64,000 nucleotides of DNA from Desmonostoc muscorum LEGE 12446 (GCF_015207005.2 NZ_JADEXS020000001.1:4340001-4404000); one strand, 5' to 3'; positions 17,090-26,659 are shown, numbered from the stretch's first letter. The notes: generated by a model not told the origin, from the letters alone. Program-made: numbers and translations.

Positions 17090-19114
17090 TTAAAGGTTGC
17101 CCAGGAGCTGACCCTTCCTGTTCCACAACCTGACTGTACTATCATAGCCATCATAACCCCCACTGATGATTGTTTGATCATCAGTACTTATTGCTACAAA
17201 TATTATGGAACCTTGATCACCTTTAAAAGGTTCACTCAGGAGCTGACCCTTCCTGTTCCATAACCTGACTGTGCCATCTGAACCTCCACTAAGGATTGTT
17301 TGTCCATCTGTGCTTATTGCTATAGAGCTTACGGAACCTTGATGACCTTTAAAAGGTTCACCCAGAGGCTGGCCCTTCCTGTTCCACAACCTGACTGTGC
17401 CATCTAAGCCCCCGGTGAGAATTGTTTGTCCATCTATGCTTATTGCTACAGAGTTTGCGTAATTTTTATAGACTTTAAAAGGTTCGCCCAGAGGCTGCCC
17501 CTTCCTGTTCCACAACCTGACTGTGCCATCATAACCTCCGCTCAGGATCGTTTGATTGTCTGTGCTTATGGCTACACAAGTTATGTAGCCTTGATCACCT
17601 TTAAAAGGTTCGCCCAAAGGCTGACCGTTTCTGTTCCACAACCTGACTGTGCCATCATAACCTCCACTGATGATTGTTTGTTGATCTGTGCTTATTGCTA
17701 CAGAACTTACGAAACCTCGATGACCTTTAAAAGGTTCACCCAGGGGCTGACCCTTCCTGTTCCACAACCTGACTGTGCCATCATCACCCCCATTGATGAC
17801 TGTTTCTCCATTTATGCTTATTGCTATAGACGATACGGAAGTTTGACGTTTTTTTAAAGGTTCACTCAGGGGCTGACCCTTCCTGTTCCACAACCTGACT
17901 ATGCCATCTTCGCCATCATAACCCCCACTGGCAATTGTTTGCCCATCAGTGCTTATTGCTACAGAATATACACGACTTGGCTCGCCTTCAAAAGGTTTAC
18001 CCAGGGGCTGACCCTTCCTGTTCCACAACCTGACTGTGCCATCTTCGCTCCCGCTAAGGATTGTTTCTCCATCTGTAGTTATTGCTACAGAGCTTACGAA
18101 ACCTTGATGGCCTTTAAAAGGTTCACCCAGAGGCTGACCCTTCCTGTTCCACAACCTGACTGTGCCATCTAAACCCCCACTGATAATTGTTTCCCCATCC
18201 GTACTTATTGCTACAGAAAATATAGAACCTTGATGACCTTTAAAAGGTTCACCCAGAGGCTGACCCTTCCTGTTCCACAACCTGACTGTGCCATCATCAC
18301 CCCCACTAAGGATTGTTTCTCCATCCGTACTTATTGCTACAGAGTTTATGGAACCTTGATGACCTTTAAAAGGTTCACCCAGAGGCTGACCCTTCCTGTC
18401 CCACAACCTAACTGTGCCAGCGGAACCTCCACTAAGGATTGTTTCTCCATCCGTACTTATTGCTACAGAGTTTACAACAGTACCTTGCTCACCTTCAAAA
18501 GGTTCACCCAGAGACTGACCCTTCCTGTTCCACAACCTAACTGTGCCATCTGTACTTCCACTAACTATTGTTTCTAAATTTGCACTTATTGCTACAGAAA
18601 AGACGGAAGTCATATGACCTTTAAAAGGTTCACCCAGGGGCTGACCCTTTCTATTCCACAACCTGACTGTGCCATCATCACCCCCACTAAGGATTGTTTT
18701 TCCATCTGTACTTATTGCTACAGAAAGTACAGGACCTTGATGACCTCTGACGAGATTTTTTTCTCGGCTAATCTCAACTGCACTAAACAAGCTGTCTTTT
18801 ATCGATTGGGGAAATAATTGATTGGGAAAATTGAGGAAGAGATTATGGCTTTGTCCTACAAGACTAATTGCAGTGATCAAACCTTTTAACGGATAATTTG
18901 ATAGCTGATTTTTTGCTGTGATGGCAGTTTGTTCTATTTTCTCTCGTTGTACAATTTGCGACTGATAAGCTGCAAATCCTGTTGTATTTGTTGTAATTAC
19001 AAAACTTGCTCCTAATCCTATTGTTAAAAGCCTGAACAAGCACTTTTTATTATTCTCTGCTTGTAATGCTATCCTTTGCTCTCCATGAGCAATGACGTTT
19101 TCTTTGTCTGGCAT
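17090..19114 (-). CDS. Membrane-anchored WD40 repeat protein with 13 near-identical repeats
   Basis: 674 residues. One hydrophobic segment at about residues 28-50 anchors it. Residues about 50-120 include SNYPLKGLITAISLVGQSH, the linker usually found before the WD40 part of cyanobacterial STAND/CHAT-WD40 proteins. Then follow 13 WD40 repeats of about 42 residues, each with SVAIS(T)DG(E)TI.SGG..GTVRLWNRKGQPLGEPFKGH. Thirteen repeats could form a double propeller. No protease or nucleotide-binding domain is present, so this is the sensor half only. The 126-base DNA units are very similar, implying recent duplication or gene conversion. It ends GQLLGNL inside the 13th repeat. Function unknown. 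Confidence 0.88.
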   Translation of the reverse strand: MPDKENVIAHGEQRIALQAENNKKCLFRLLTIGLGASFVITTNTTGFAAYQSQIVQREKIEQTAITAKNQLSNYPLKGLITAISLVGQSHNLFLNFPNQLFPQSIKDSLFSAVEISREKNLVRGHQGPVLSVAISTDGKTILSGGDDGTVRLWNRKGQPLGEPFKGHMTSVFSVAISANLETIVSGSTDGTVRLWNRKGQSLGEPFEGEQGTVVNSVAISTDGETILSGGSAGTVRLWDRKGQPLGEPFKGHQGSINSVAISTDGETILSGGDDGTVRLWNRKGQPLGEPFKGHQGSIFSVAISTDGETIISGGLDGTVRLWNRKGQPLGEPFKGHQGFVSSVAITTDGETILSGSEDGTVRLWNRKGQPLGKPFEGEPSRVYSVAISTDGQTIASGGYDGEDGIVRLWNRKGQPLSEPLKKRQTSVSSIAISINGETVINGGDDGTVRLWNRKGQPLGEPFKGHRGFVSSVAISTDQQTIISGGYDGTVRLWNRNGQPLGEPFKGDQGYITCVAISTDNQTILSGGYDGTVRLWNRKGQPLGEPFKVYKNYANSVAISIDGQTILTGGLDGTVRLWNRKGQPLGEPFKGHQGSVSSIAISTDGQTILSGGSDGTVRLWNRKGQLLSEPFKGDQGSIIFVAISTDDQTIISGGYDGYDSTVRLWNRKGQLLGNL

Positions 19115-19891
19115 AAGTCGTTACTTTTTTGATTAATTAGTTTAAGTAATGTTATGGCTTAGTAGCCTTCGACTGGTTATGAGTCACATTATCACTAGTG
19201 CTAATAGTATTACCACTGGCATTACTCCTTATAGTCAATTGAGTTTTTTATTTGTTTGTAATCAATCCATTAACCTTTGGATATATCTCAGTTTTGCCGG
19301 ACTACCCTTTTAAAACTACATAAAATAATTGCCGCTTTCCAGATTTGATAGCAAATATATCCTTCATAGTCAGTAGTTACACTTTTGAGACAGAACGTGT
19401 AATGCTGCCGCTCCCTTATTCACTAGCGACAAGTTAAGATTGTCAAGTAGCCATCAAGAGAATTAAATAGTTGAGAAAAACTTTTGTGCTTCTCCACCCA
19501 GAATATCTGCGTATGTAACAGCAGCGAGCGCAGTTGTATATGGGAGCAAGGCGATTTGATTTTCTGAAGTTGGACAAAAAACAAGTGATCACTAAATCCT
19601 AGATTTGAGGTAGGGGACTGTACAGGACAAAGGCATCTAAAGGATTCTTATCCTTTAATACTTGGTTTGGGCGTTTTTAAATCAGCAGTCTGATGTGATA
19701 ATGAGGGCAGTTATCCAAAAGCCAGTTGAGCCGGAGGAGGCGATCGCTTACATTAGGCGCACTTTCACAAAAATACTCTACCGAGTTATTCACATCAATA
19801 GAGTATATAAATTTACTATAATCATCTTTTCCAGATTCAGTTTATACTTTGGCAAACATTTATACCTCTGTATAAGTACTGCAAATCTTGC
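19115..19891. other. Gene-poor region upstream of the WD40 gene
   Basis: About 780 bases without a convincing gene. A 77-residue frame at 19662-19895 has no recognisable family, a poor composition, and runs into the MITE, so it was not called. One HIP1 octamer is at 19740. The WD40 promoter should lie near 19115-19250. Confidence 0.6.
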
Positions 19892-19894
19892 TTA

Positions 19895-20015
19895 GGGACT
19901 TCCAAAAAATAAATTGTTCCAAATTATTTGTACATTTTTCGGGTAGCACAGCTGTTTTACCCTACGTTCGCAGAGCGTCCCGCAGGGATGGGACGTTTTT
20001 TTTATTGGAAGTCCC
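19895..20015. mobile_element. MITE copy 2 (121 bp, TTA target duplication)
   Basis: Ends GGGACTTCCAA / TTGGAAGTCCC are perfect inverted repeats, flanked by TTA on both sides (19892-19894 and 20016-20018). The interior matches copy 1 (8521-8642): AAAATAAATT, AAATTATTTGTACATTTTTCGGGTAGCACAGCTG in short blocks, then GCGTCCCGCAGGGATGGGA and a T-tract. The better preserved ends suggest it is the more recent copy. Confidence 0.85.
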
Positions 20016-20317
20016 TTAGATGTTTTTGAGCTTAAGTATGTAGTCCTTAATTCTTTCGTGTTAATAAACGTTCAATATTAAGGTGTCTACTACGGGGTAG
20101 GCATTGCACGTGCCCCATAGTAGACATTTACTACATTTTTAAGCTAAAGTTGTAATGAGTTTGTTTTAGATTAAGGTCTGAAAAAGTAACCATCAAAAGC
20201 AAAAAAATCATTATTGCAACCTGTCACTTCCGCAGCATCAAAAGCCAAAACACAAGTACAGGTATAAAAATTGTGTGCAATAACCATGCATATATCGAAT
20301 AACCAATAAACATTGAG
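20016..20317. other. Upstream region of the Fur-family gene with a stem-loop
   Basis: No gene is seen. An inverted repeat TGTCTACTACGGGG (20084-20097) / CCCCATAGTAGACA (20113-20126), one mismatch in 14 and a 15-base loop, lies about 230 bases before the Fur start. The A/T-rich stretch 20130-20310 probably contains the promoter; no exact Fur box was recognised. Confidence 0.5.
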
Positions 20318-20353
20318 ATGGGAAAATTCCCACAACAGTTAACAAGCTGTAAT

Positions 20354-20800
20354 ATGCAAAAACAAACAATTTCTACAAGGCCAATTCGTTCACTAGAAGA
20401 TGCGCTCGATCGCTGTCAAGTCCTGGGTATGCGCGTCAGCCGCCAGCGTCGCTTTATTCTGGAACTACTTTGGCAAGCCAACGAACATCTTTCTGCTAGA
20501 GAGATTTACGATCGCTTAAACCAACAAGGCAAAGAAATCGGTCATACTTCGGTGTATCAAAATTTAGAAGCATTATCAAGTCAAGGCATCATTGAGTGTA
20601 TTGAACGATGCGACGGGCGTTTATACGGAAACATCAGTGATTCTCACAGTCATGTCAACTGTATAGATACAAATCAAATTCTGGACGTTCACGTGCAACT
20701 GCCAGAAGATTTTATCCGCCAAGTTGAAGAACAAACAGGAGTAAAAATTACTGAGTATAGTATTAACTTTTATGGTTACCGGAATTCGCAAGAAGGCTAG
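20354..20800 (+). CDS. Fur-family metalloregulator, probably FurC/PerR type
   Basis: A 148-residue protein with the Fur winged helix (MRVSRQRRFILELLWQANEHLSAREIYDRL, GHTSVYQNLEALSSQGII) and the metal-sensing DSHSHVNC segment. It lacks the paired CxxC motifs that hold structural zinc in many Fur and Zur proteins, which fits the cyanobacterial FurC/PerR branch that senses peroxide; this subgroup call is from memory. ATG 20354 (MQKQT) is preferred to ATG 20318, whose extra 12 residues are not family-like. It is convergent with the NACHT gene across a repeat block. Confidence 0.85.
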   Translation: MQKQTISTRPIRSLEDALDRCQVLGMRVSRQRRFILELLWQANEHLSAREIYDRLNQQGKEIGHTSVYQNLEALSSQGIIECIERCDGRLYGNISDSHSHVNCIDTNQILDVHVQLPEDFIRQVEEQTGVKITEYSINFYGYRNSQEG

Positions 20801-20947
20801 GGATTGGGGATTGGGGATTGGGGATTGGGGATTGGGGATTGGGGATTGGGGATATGTGGGTGGGGTGGTAGGGTGAAATTCTCTCTACCATCTCTCCATC
20901 TCTCCCAGTCCCCAGTCCCCAGTCCCCAGTCCCCAGTCCCCAGTCCC
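20800..20947. repeat. STRR block: GGGGATT and CAGTCCC heptamers in inverted order
   Basis: Seven GGGGATT units immediately after the Fur stop, a 60-base centre, and about seven CAGTCCC units before the NACHT stop. The two halves are mostly complementary and could act as a strong bidirectional hairpin between convergent genes. Confidence 0.85.
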
Positions 20948-23928
20948 TAAAAAATAGTTTCATCAACTGGGTCATCATCATATAAATCTACTGGTAAAAT
21001 TGTGCCTTCGCAGCTTTCAATTAGTCCGATTGTCGCGGGATTGTTCCAATTAACATTTGTGTTTGGCGCGATTTTTTCGCTGTTGAATAAGGGTTGCTGC
21101 AATGGGCTACGCCCTGCTGTAGGCGATCGCAAATTTTTCAGTTTTTGAAATGAATCTTTGGAGAACAAAGCACCATTATCGGCGGCCAATTTTTTGTTAG
21201 CCTCAGTAAGAACGGCATCAAATAAGCAGGCATTGGTGAGATTGGCAAAATTCAAATTTACACCTATTAGGTTTGCCTGTTGGAGGTTCGCGCCTGTGAG
21301 ATTTGCCTGTTGGAGATTTGCGCCTGCAAGATTTGCCTGTTGAAGATTTGCGCCTGTAAGATTAGCCTGGTGCAAGTTTGCGCCTGCGAAATTCGCCCCG
21401 ATTAACTCCGCATTAGATAAGTTTGTTTGCTCAAGATTTATTTGAGTTAACGCCACTTGAAATAAAGAGGCTCCCGATAGATTGAGTCCAGCCAGAGAAT
21501 TTATTCGGGTTGTGAAGGCGCTTTTATGTAAAACCGTTGTTCTCGCAATTAGCGCACTTAAGGCCTGCGGATTGAATTCTGTCAAATTGATTGGATTACC
21601 ACAAGGCCAAAAAGGAATTTTTGTTTCCCGGTAGCAAGCACAAAGCAATAAAAACACATTCAATCCCACCGCAGCATTTACCTGCTCAACATTCACAGGA
21701 TTTTGCAGTGCGTGAAAATGAGTCAAAGCTTTATGTGCTATTCCCTCATCTAACCAACGTCCTTGACAATAAGCACGCCAAAAAGACAAAAGACGTTGAA
21801 ACAAAATTTCAAAAGAAAACCGGCCTTTTTGCTCTTTGCGTAATCCCTCGATCGCCAGTTCTTCAATTTCCTGACTAAGTATCCCATAACCCAGTAACTT
21901 ATAAATATACTCGGCTACACCACTGGGAGAATCAAGCACAAAACTCAGCGTCCCATAACCCCGATCTCGGTATCGAGTCAACAATTTCAACTCACCAGCA
22001 ACAGCCTCCCCACAAAGATATTCTCCCAACTTAGTATGCGAAAACTCAATTAAATTACTTTGCGCCTCTGCGCCTCTGCGTGACATTTTCCAACCCTGAA
22101 CTTCAAAATAAAACCCTGGTAAATTCTTCGATTCCTCATTGACCTGATAACCCTGGGATTGTAAGATTTTCAGAGCGATCGCTTGCATTTGCTCAACTAA
22201 ATCTTGGGGATGGCGATCGCCGAGTAAATTAGCGATCGCTTCTGGAGTCCGGTGGATATGAGCAAATCCCGATCGCAACAGCATCGTTTTCATCCCACCA
22301 GTTAGCGGATAGCCTAACAACCAGCGACTCAACCGATGATGAATTTCCCATAACAAAGTAGCCTTACTAGATAATTGCAATAACTCATCATCTAGCTGTC
22401 CCTCACGGTGTAAAATTCCCAATAAATGCAGCATTAAAGGTTGACGGACAAGGACAGATAATTCTGCAAACTTTGATTTGCCAAATAACCCCGCCTGTTT
22501 TAAGAATGTAAAGAAATTTTGAGCAATCGGCAACGATTGTACTTTTGTCCACTGCTGAAACCATTGTTTTAGTTCTTCCACATCGAACGGCTGGATAGTA
22601 ATTCGCTTGCATAAAAATACTACTTCCGGTTCAATTTCCTGTAACGTATTTGACCGACTTGTTAATACAATTTTGTGGCGACGCTGAGACTGAAAGTTGA
22701 GTAATTGCTGAAGAAAAATTGCTTTTGCTCTAATACCCTGAGCAGAAAGAGGTAGTTCATCCAAACCATCCAGCAGCAACAAACACCGAGGATTTTCTTG
22801 TTCTAACCAAGTTGAAAGATTAACAGAAAAAGCGGAATTGAGAGTTTCAGTAAAAGTTTTGCTGTATGTTATATCTCGCAAACTAATTAGTATCGGCATC
22901 CATTCAGGGTAAAATTCTTGTGCAATTTGTGCAGCCCAAACTTGGCAAAAACTAGTTTTTCCATAACCAGGTTCCGACTCAATCACAGCGATGGTTTCTA
23001 AATCAGCTAGCTGTTGTTGTGCCCATGTTTTTAAATCAACTGGCTTGGGATTTTTGTTATCTTGATCAGAAATGCTTTCCTCTACTGGTAAGCCTTTTTG
23101 TTGGACATAAATATCCTTAAGAGCAAAATATTCTGTGAGCAACGGCAGACTCAGATTTTGAATCAAACTTGCACGGTAATGTTCTCGGTGGAAGTCAATT
23201 TTATCAGCCACGGTAGAACCAACTGATGAAATTCCCAATCGGACAAATTTTTGCAGTTGGGCTAAAGGGGCAGCATTTTCGGTAACTACTATCAGTAAGT
23301 GACCAGGAAACGAGTTAAGCAGACGCTGTGTAATGAGTTTAGCTTCAGCTTCCTCTGCACCATTGGCCACCAACCAAGCCATAGCAGCATTATTTATTTG
23401 TTGTACCAGTAATGAGTCAGCAACCGAAGACAGTGCTTGTTCAGCTTGAGTGTCAGTTAATTTAGCAGGACTGAGAGTTTTCAGTAGTCCTTGCAGTTGA
23501 GAATCTTGGAGAGTGATTTTACCGAGTTCCTCTTGGGTGATGTTTGGTTGGGTAGGTATTCTTGCTCGGTCTAGCCACAGTCTTTGCAGGCTTGATTCCT
23601 GGTTTAAAATTGCTTGCAAAGCTTGGAGATAAGCAATTTGAAAGGCTAACCATGTGCCTTCGTTACGTTTTAAAGGTTTTTTTTGGCTGAGGCTACGCAA
23701 CAAGCTTGCTGTCAACTCGGAAATGATACTAATTTCTTGGCAAACAATACTTAAGGGTAGTTCTAAGACTTCTACCAAAGTACAGATATCAAAAGGCGTC
23801 AGGCTTTTGACTTCCATAACCTGAACAATACGGTAGCCAATACCTGCCAATTCCCCCGCTGAAAATCCGCTGATTTGATTAATTGCGATATTGCGTTCTG
23901 CCAACCAGTGCCTAATACTCAGGTTCAT
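20947..23928 (-). CDS. NACHT NTPase with C-terminal pentapeptide repeats
   Basis: 993 residues. An N-terminal helical region (1-300) starts with a short HTH-like segment. The NACHT domain has Walker A ESEPGYGKTS (317-326) and Walker B LLLLDGLDEL (383-392), followed by winged-helix and helical parts. Residues about 830-920 are pentapeptide repeats of A(N/D)LxxANL type forming a right-handed beta helix. STAND-type ATPases of this kind act as signal hubs and some as anti-phage sensors; no effector enzyme domain is recognised here, so the role is open. At about residue 650 the segment SRRGAEAQ is encoded by a dispersed GCGCCTCTGCG repeat (22060-22084), and near the C-terminus GRSPLQQP comes from a GGGCTACGCCC repeat. 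Confidence 0.88.
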   Translation of the reverse strand: MNLSIRHWLAERNIAINQISGFSAGELAGIGYRIVQVMEVKSLTPFDICTLVEVLELPLSIVCQEISIISELTASLLRSLSQKKPLKRNEGTWLAFQIAYLQALQAILNQESSLQRLWLDRARIPTQPNITQEELGKITLQDSQLQGLLKTLSPAKLTDTQAEQALSSVADSLLVQQINNAAMAWLVANGAEEAEAKLITQRLLNSFPGHLLIVVTENAAPLAQLQKFVRLGISSVGSTVADKIDFHREHYRASLIQNLSLPLLTEYFALKDIYVQQKGLPVEESISDQDNKNPKPVDLKTWAQQQLADLETIAVIESEPGYGKTSFCQVWAAQIAQEFYPEWMPILISLRDITYSKTFTETLNSAFSVNLSTWLEQENPRCLLLLDGLDELPLSAQGIRAKAIFLQQLLNFQSQRRHKIVLTSRSNTLQEIEPEVVFLCKRITIQPFDVEELKQWFQQWTKVQSLPIAQNFFTFLKQAGLFGKSKFAELSVLVRQPLMLHLLGILHREGQLDDELLQLSSKATLLWEIHHRLSRWLLGYPLTGGMKTMLLRSGFAHIHRTPEAIANLLGDRHPQDLVEQMQAIALKILQSQGYQVNEESKNLPGFYFEVQGWKMSRRGAEAQSNLIEFSHTKLGEYLCGEAVAGELKLLTRYRDRGYGTLSFVLDSPSGVAEYIYKLLGYGILSQEIEELAIEGLRKEQKGRFSFEILFQRLLSFWRAYCQGRWLDEGIAHKALTHFHALQNPVNVEQVNAAVGLNVFLLLCACYRETKIPFWPCGNPINLTEFNPQALSALIARTTVLHKSAFTTRINSLAGLNLSGASLFQVALTQINLEQTNLSNAELIGANFAGANLHQANLTGANLQQANLAGANLQQANLTGANLQQANLIGVNLNFANLTNACLFDAVLTEANKKLAADNGALFSKDSFQKLKNLRSPTAGRSPLQQPLFNSEKIAPNTNVNWNNPATIGLIESCEGTILPVDLYDDDPVDETIF

Positions 23929-24071
23929 CTAATTACACGCCCAAGGCTGCTATGGCAATTATGATCGATTTATTTAGTTTCCGAAAACACGTCACAATGG
24001 GGAAGACAAAGTTTTGTATCAAAACTGTTTTTTAATAAGTAAAAAACAGTAATTGTTTCATTGAGTAGATT

Positions 24072-25838
24072 ATGAGCGATCGCCCTTTAAAGTTACTGTT
24101 AATCGACCAAGACCCGATTTTTCGTCTGGGATTACGGGTAGCTCTAGAAGCAATTCCTGACCTGCAAATTACAGCAGTGGTAGAAACTGATACTGCTGCC
24201 TTGCAGACTTTAGCAGAAATTGCAGAACTTAACCCTAACCAGGTGAATTTGGTGGTTTTGGAATTAGGTAATGGTCGCTCCACTACCAGCCAGCAGCTAG
24301 GATTGCAATTCTGTCGGCAACTGAGAGCCTTGTACCCCAACCTGCCGATTTTCCTCCTCAGCTCTATTCAAGAACAAGGATTACTATTAGCTGCCAAATC
24401 TATTGGTGTAAATGGTTACTCTCCTAAAGGCACACCTCTTTCTGAGCTAGTCATTGCCATGCAACAAGTTGCAACTGGTGGTTCCTATTGGTTTGACCAA
24501 ACCCAAACAACAATAACGGGAGCATCCCCCACAGACGCGATGAATCGAGACGCGATGAATCGCGTCTCTACAGATTCCGCACTCCCATTCTTCAAGCTGC
24601 GAAATAATTTACGTTTGTCAGGAATTGATTACATTAACGCTACCCTAGCGTCAGTAACAGCACAATTACAAGTACCTGGAATACCAGTATTAGATCGGGC
24701 AATTCTGGCTGGACAACGACGAGAACTGCTAGCGGCTCGTTGGTTGCTCAATCAATTGCTGGTTTCGCCACAAGAAAGGCAAGAGGACAATATTCAAGTT
24801 GCTGATGAGCTGCCTGTGAGTCCTTCATTGAGTAGTGCCATTCAACAAACGCAAATGCAGCCACCTCTGCTAACTGCGGCAGCGTTACAATCTGTTTTGT
24901 TTGCATCTTGTGTTACTAAACTTCAATTTCCTTTAGAAAATGTCACAGATATACCTTTAGAAATTGACATTTTGCGCGAACAAAAAAAGCGAGAATTACT
25001 TTATTTAATTCTGCAAAAACTAGCTCAACAATTGGATGAATTGCGGGCTTCTCAAATTGAGATAAGTCAATTATCCGGGGTAAAAAGTACACTAACAAGG
25101 GATTTATGGCAAGCAGGAGTAACAGATTTTTTTGGCAAATTTTCTTTGATTAAGCTAGGTAAACAAAATATAGAAATTGTGAATGTGTTGCTGCAAAATA
25201 CCCAGGTTGTGCAAGCAGAAATTCTCAATAAAATTCCCTTAGTTTTTGAATTGTATAGTTATCTGCTATTTCAAACAGAAATGTACATTGATAATGCTTC
25301 TTATCCAGCAACCAGCGCTGAAGCAAAATCCCAAGCATCAATGATTTTAGAGAACTTGTTGATTCAGGTAGCAAATGGTGTAATACAACCACTGCTCAAT
25401 TCCTTAGCAGATGTAGAAATAATTAAGAAAAATTTTTATGGTAGCCGATTGATTTCCACAAGAGAAATTGAAAGATTTCGGAATGAATTGTCATGGAAAT
25501 ATCGTTTTAATAATTATATAAATGAAGCCCAGACAATTTTTGAAAGTCGCTACGAAATATTTGTAATTGCACCACGAGGCATTGCCAAAACTTCAATTTA
25601 TGCCCCGCGCAATCAGGAATTAGCAAAACTTTCTAATATTCCTTTATTAGTGACATTGATTCTAGAATTCAGTGATGCGATCGCACCGCGTTTAAAATCA
25701 CTATTAGCCTTTTTAGGTAGCGGTATTGTCTTCATTTTGACCCAAGTAATCGGTCGTGGTTTAGGTTTAATCGGTCGTGGTATTCTCCAAGGTATTGGTA
25801 GTGTTTCGTTGATCGAAAAGAACTTTAGACGAAAATAG
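24072..25838 (+). CDS. Degenerate receiver domain fused to DUF3685
   Basis: 588 residues. Residues 1-145 have a response-regulator receiver fold: acid pocket IDQDP (Asp12, Asp14), an LELGNG strand where the phospho-acceptor Asp is replaced by Glu64, and the conserved Lys in SPKGTP. The rest matches the cyanobacterial DUF3685 region, mostly helical, ending in a hydrophobic segment (LLAFLGSGIVFILTQVIGRGLG) and basic tail, so it may attach to membranes. Between them residues about 154-168 (TDAMNRDAMNRVSTD) are encoded by a duplicated dispersed palindrome. Divergent from the NACHT gene. The Glu may mimic constitutive phosphorylation; that is inference. Confidence 0.8.
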   Translation: MSDRPLKLLLIDQDPIFRLGLRVALEAIPDLQITAVVETDTAALQTLAEIAELNPNQVNLVVLELGNGRSTTSQQLGLQFCRQLRALYPNLPIFLLSSIQEQGLLLAAKSIGVNGYSPKGTPLSELVIAMQQVATGGSYWFDQTQTTITGASPTDAMNRDAMNRVSTDSALPFFKLRNNLRLSGIDYINATLASVTAQLQVPGIPVLDRAILAGQRRELLAARWLLNQLLVSPQERQEDNIQVADELPVSPSLSSAIQQTQMQPPLLTAAALQSVLFASCVTKLQFPLENVTDIPLEIDILREQKKRELLYLILQKLAQQLDELRASQIEISQLSGVKSTLTRDLWQAGVTDFFGKFSLIKLGKQNIEIVNVLLQNTQVVQAEILNKIPLVFELYSYLLFQTEMYIDNASYPATSAEAKSQASMILENLLIQVANGVIQPLLNSLADVEIIKKNFYGSRLISTREIERFRNELSWKYRFNNYINEAQTIFESRYEIFVIAPRGIAKTSIYAPRNQELAKLSNIPLLVTLILEFSDAIAPRLKSLLAFLGSGIVFILTQVIGRGLGLIGRGILQGIGSVSLIEKNFRRK

Positions 25839-25921
25839 GGAATGGGGAGTGGGGAGTGGGGAGTGGGGAGATGAGGGGGATGAGGGAGATGAGGGAGATG
25901 GGGGAGATGGGGGAGGTAGGG
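25838..25921. repeat. STRR block: GAGTGGG heptamers and GATGAGGGA nonamers
   Basis: Starts in the stop codon of the DUF3685 gene (TAGGGAATGGGG) and ends just before the phytol-kinase-like gene. Confidence 0.85.
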
Positions 25922-25948
25922 GTACAAATGATTAATGCCCAATGACAA

Positions 25949-26659
25949 ATGACAAACAACGATATTATCGGGTTAGTAGTTTCTTACGTATACGCAACTA
26001 GTCTACTCGTCGTTGGCGAGGGACTACGTAAGCTGTTTGGTGTGAAGCCGGATTTGACGCGGAAGGTAATCCATGTTGGTGCAGGGATGTGGGTTTTTGG
26101 CGTCCTGCTGCTGTTTAATCGCTGGGAAATCGGAATTATACCCTTTGCTACGTTTATCGCACTCAATTACCTGTTCTACCGCTACCGGGTGATTGGCGCA
26201 ATGGATACCGAAGATAGTTCACCTGGTACAGTTTATTTTGCTATTTCCGTGACATTACTATTTGGGTTACTGTGGCGACCAAATGGCCCAGTAGATAGCG
26301 TCCCAATTGCGGTAGCTGGGATAATGGCCATGACTTGGGGTGATGCACTGGCGGCATTAATCGGTAGGCGCTTCGGGGAGCATAAATACCAAGTGGGTAA
26401 TTCTGTGCGTTCCTGGGAGGGTTCAGCAGCGATGTTTGTGGCGAGTACAGCAGCGATTTTTTTAGTGCTGTTGTTGCTTCCTGGTTCGTCCCTTAGCCCC
26501 CTAGCAATGCCTTTGGGTTTGGGATGGGCTTTATTGACGGCGATCGCAACTGCTACTTTTGCAACCCTAGCTGAAGCAGTCTCACCCCACGGCACAGATA
26601 ACCTCAGTGTACCATTAGTGGCGGCGGCTGTAGTTTGGGTAATAATTCGTAATTCGTAA
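25949..26659 (+). CDS. Phytol/polyprenol kinase-like integral membrane protein
   Basis: 236 residues with about seven membrane segments and the CTP-dependent dolichol/phytol kinase motifs RKVIHVGAGMWVF, WGDALAALIGRRFGEHKY, SWEGSAAMFVAS and AEAVSPHGTDNLSVP. The closest known role is VTE5-type phytol kinase, which recycles phytol from chlorophyll for tocopherol synthesis. The last residues IIRNS and the TAA stop come from a TAATTCG tandem repeat. ATG 25949 fits. Repeat blocks flank both ends. Confidence 0.88.
   Translation: MTNNDIIGLVVSYVYATSLLVVGEGLRKLFGVKPDLTRKVIHVGAGMWVFGVLLLFNRWEIGIIPFATFIALNYLFYRYRVIGAMDTEDSSPGTVYFAISVTLLFGLLWRPNGPVDSVPIAVAGIMAMTWGDALAALIGRRFGEHKYQVGNSVRSWEGSAAMFVASTAAIFLVLLLLPGSSLSPLAMPLGLGWALLTAIATATFATLAEAVSPHGTDNLSVPLVAAAVVWVIIRNS

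Noticed and set aside
17426..18817. Several + strand frames opposite the WD40 gene with repeated FKRFTQRLTLPVPQPDCAI-type residues
   Set aside because: They are antisense readings of the 126-base WD40 unit; length and repetition are explained by the minus-strand gene.
19662..19895. 77-residue frame MVWAFLNQQSD...
   Set aside because: No family character, no ribosome site, and it ends inside the MITE border.
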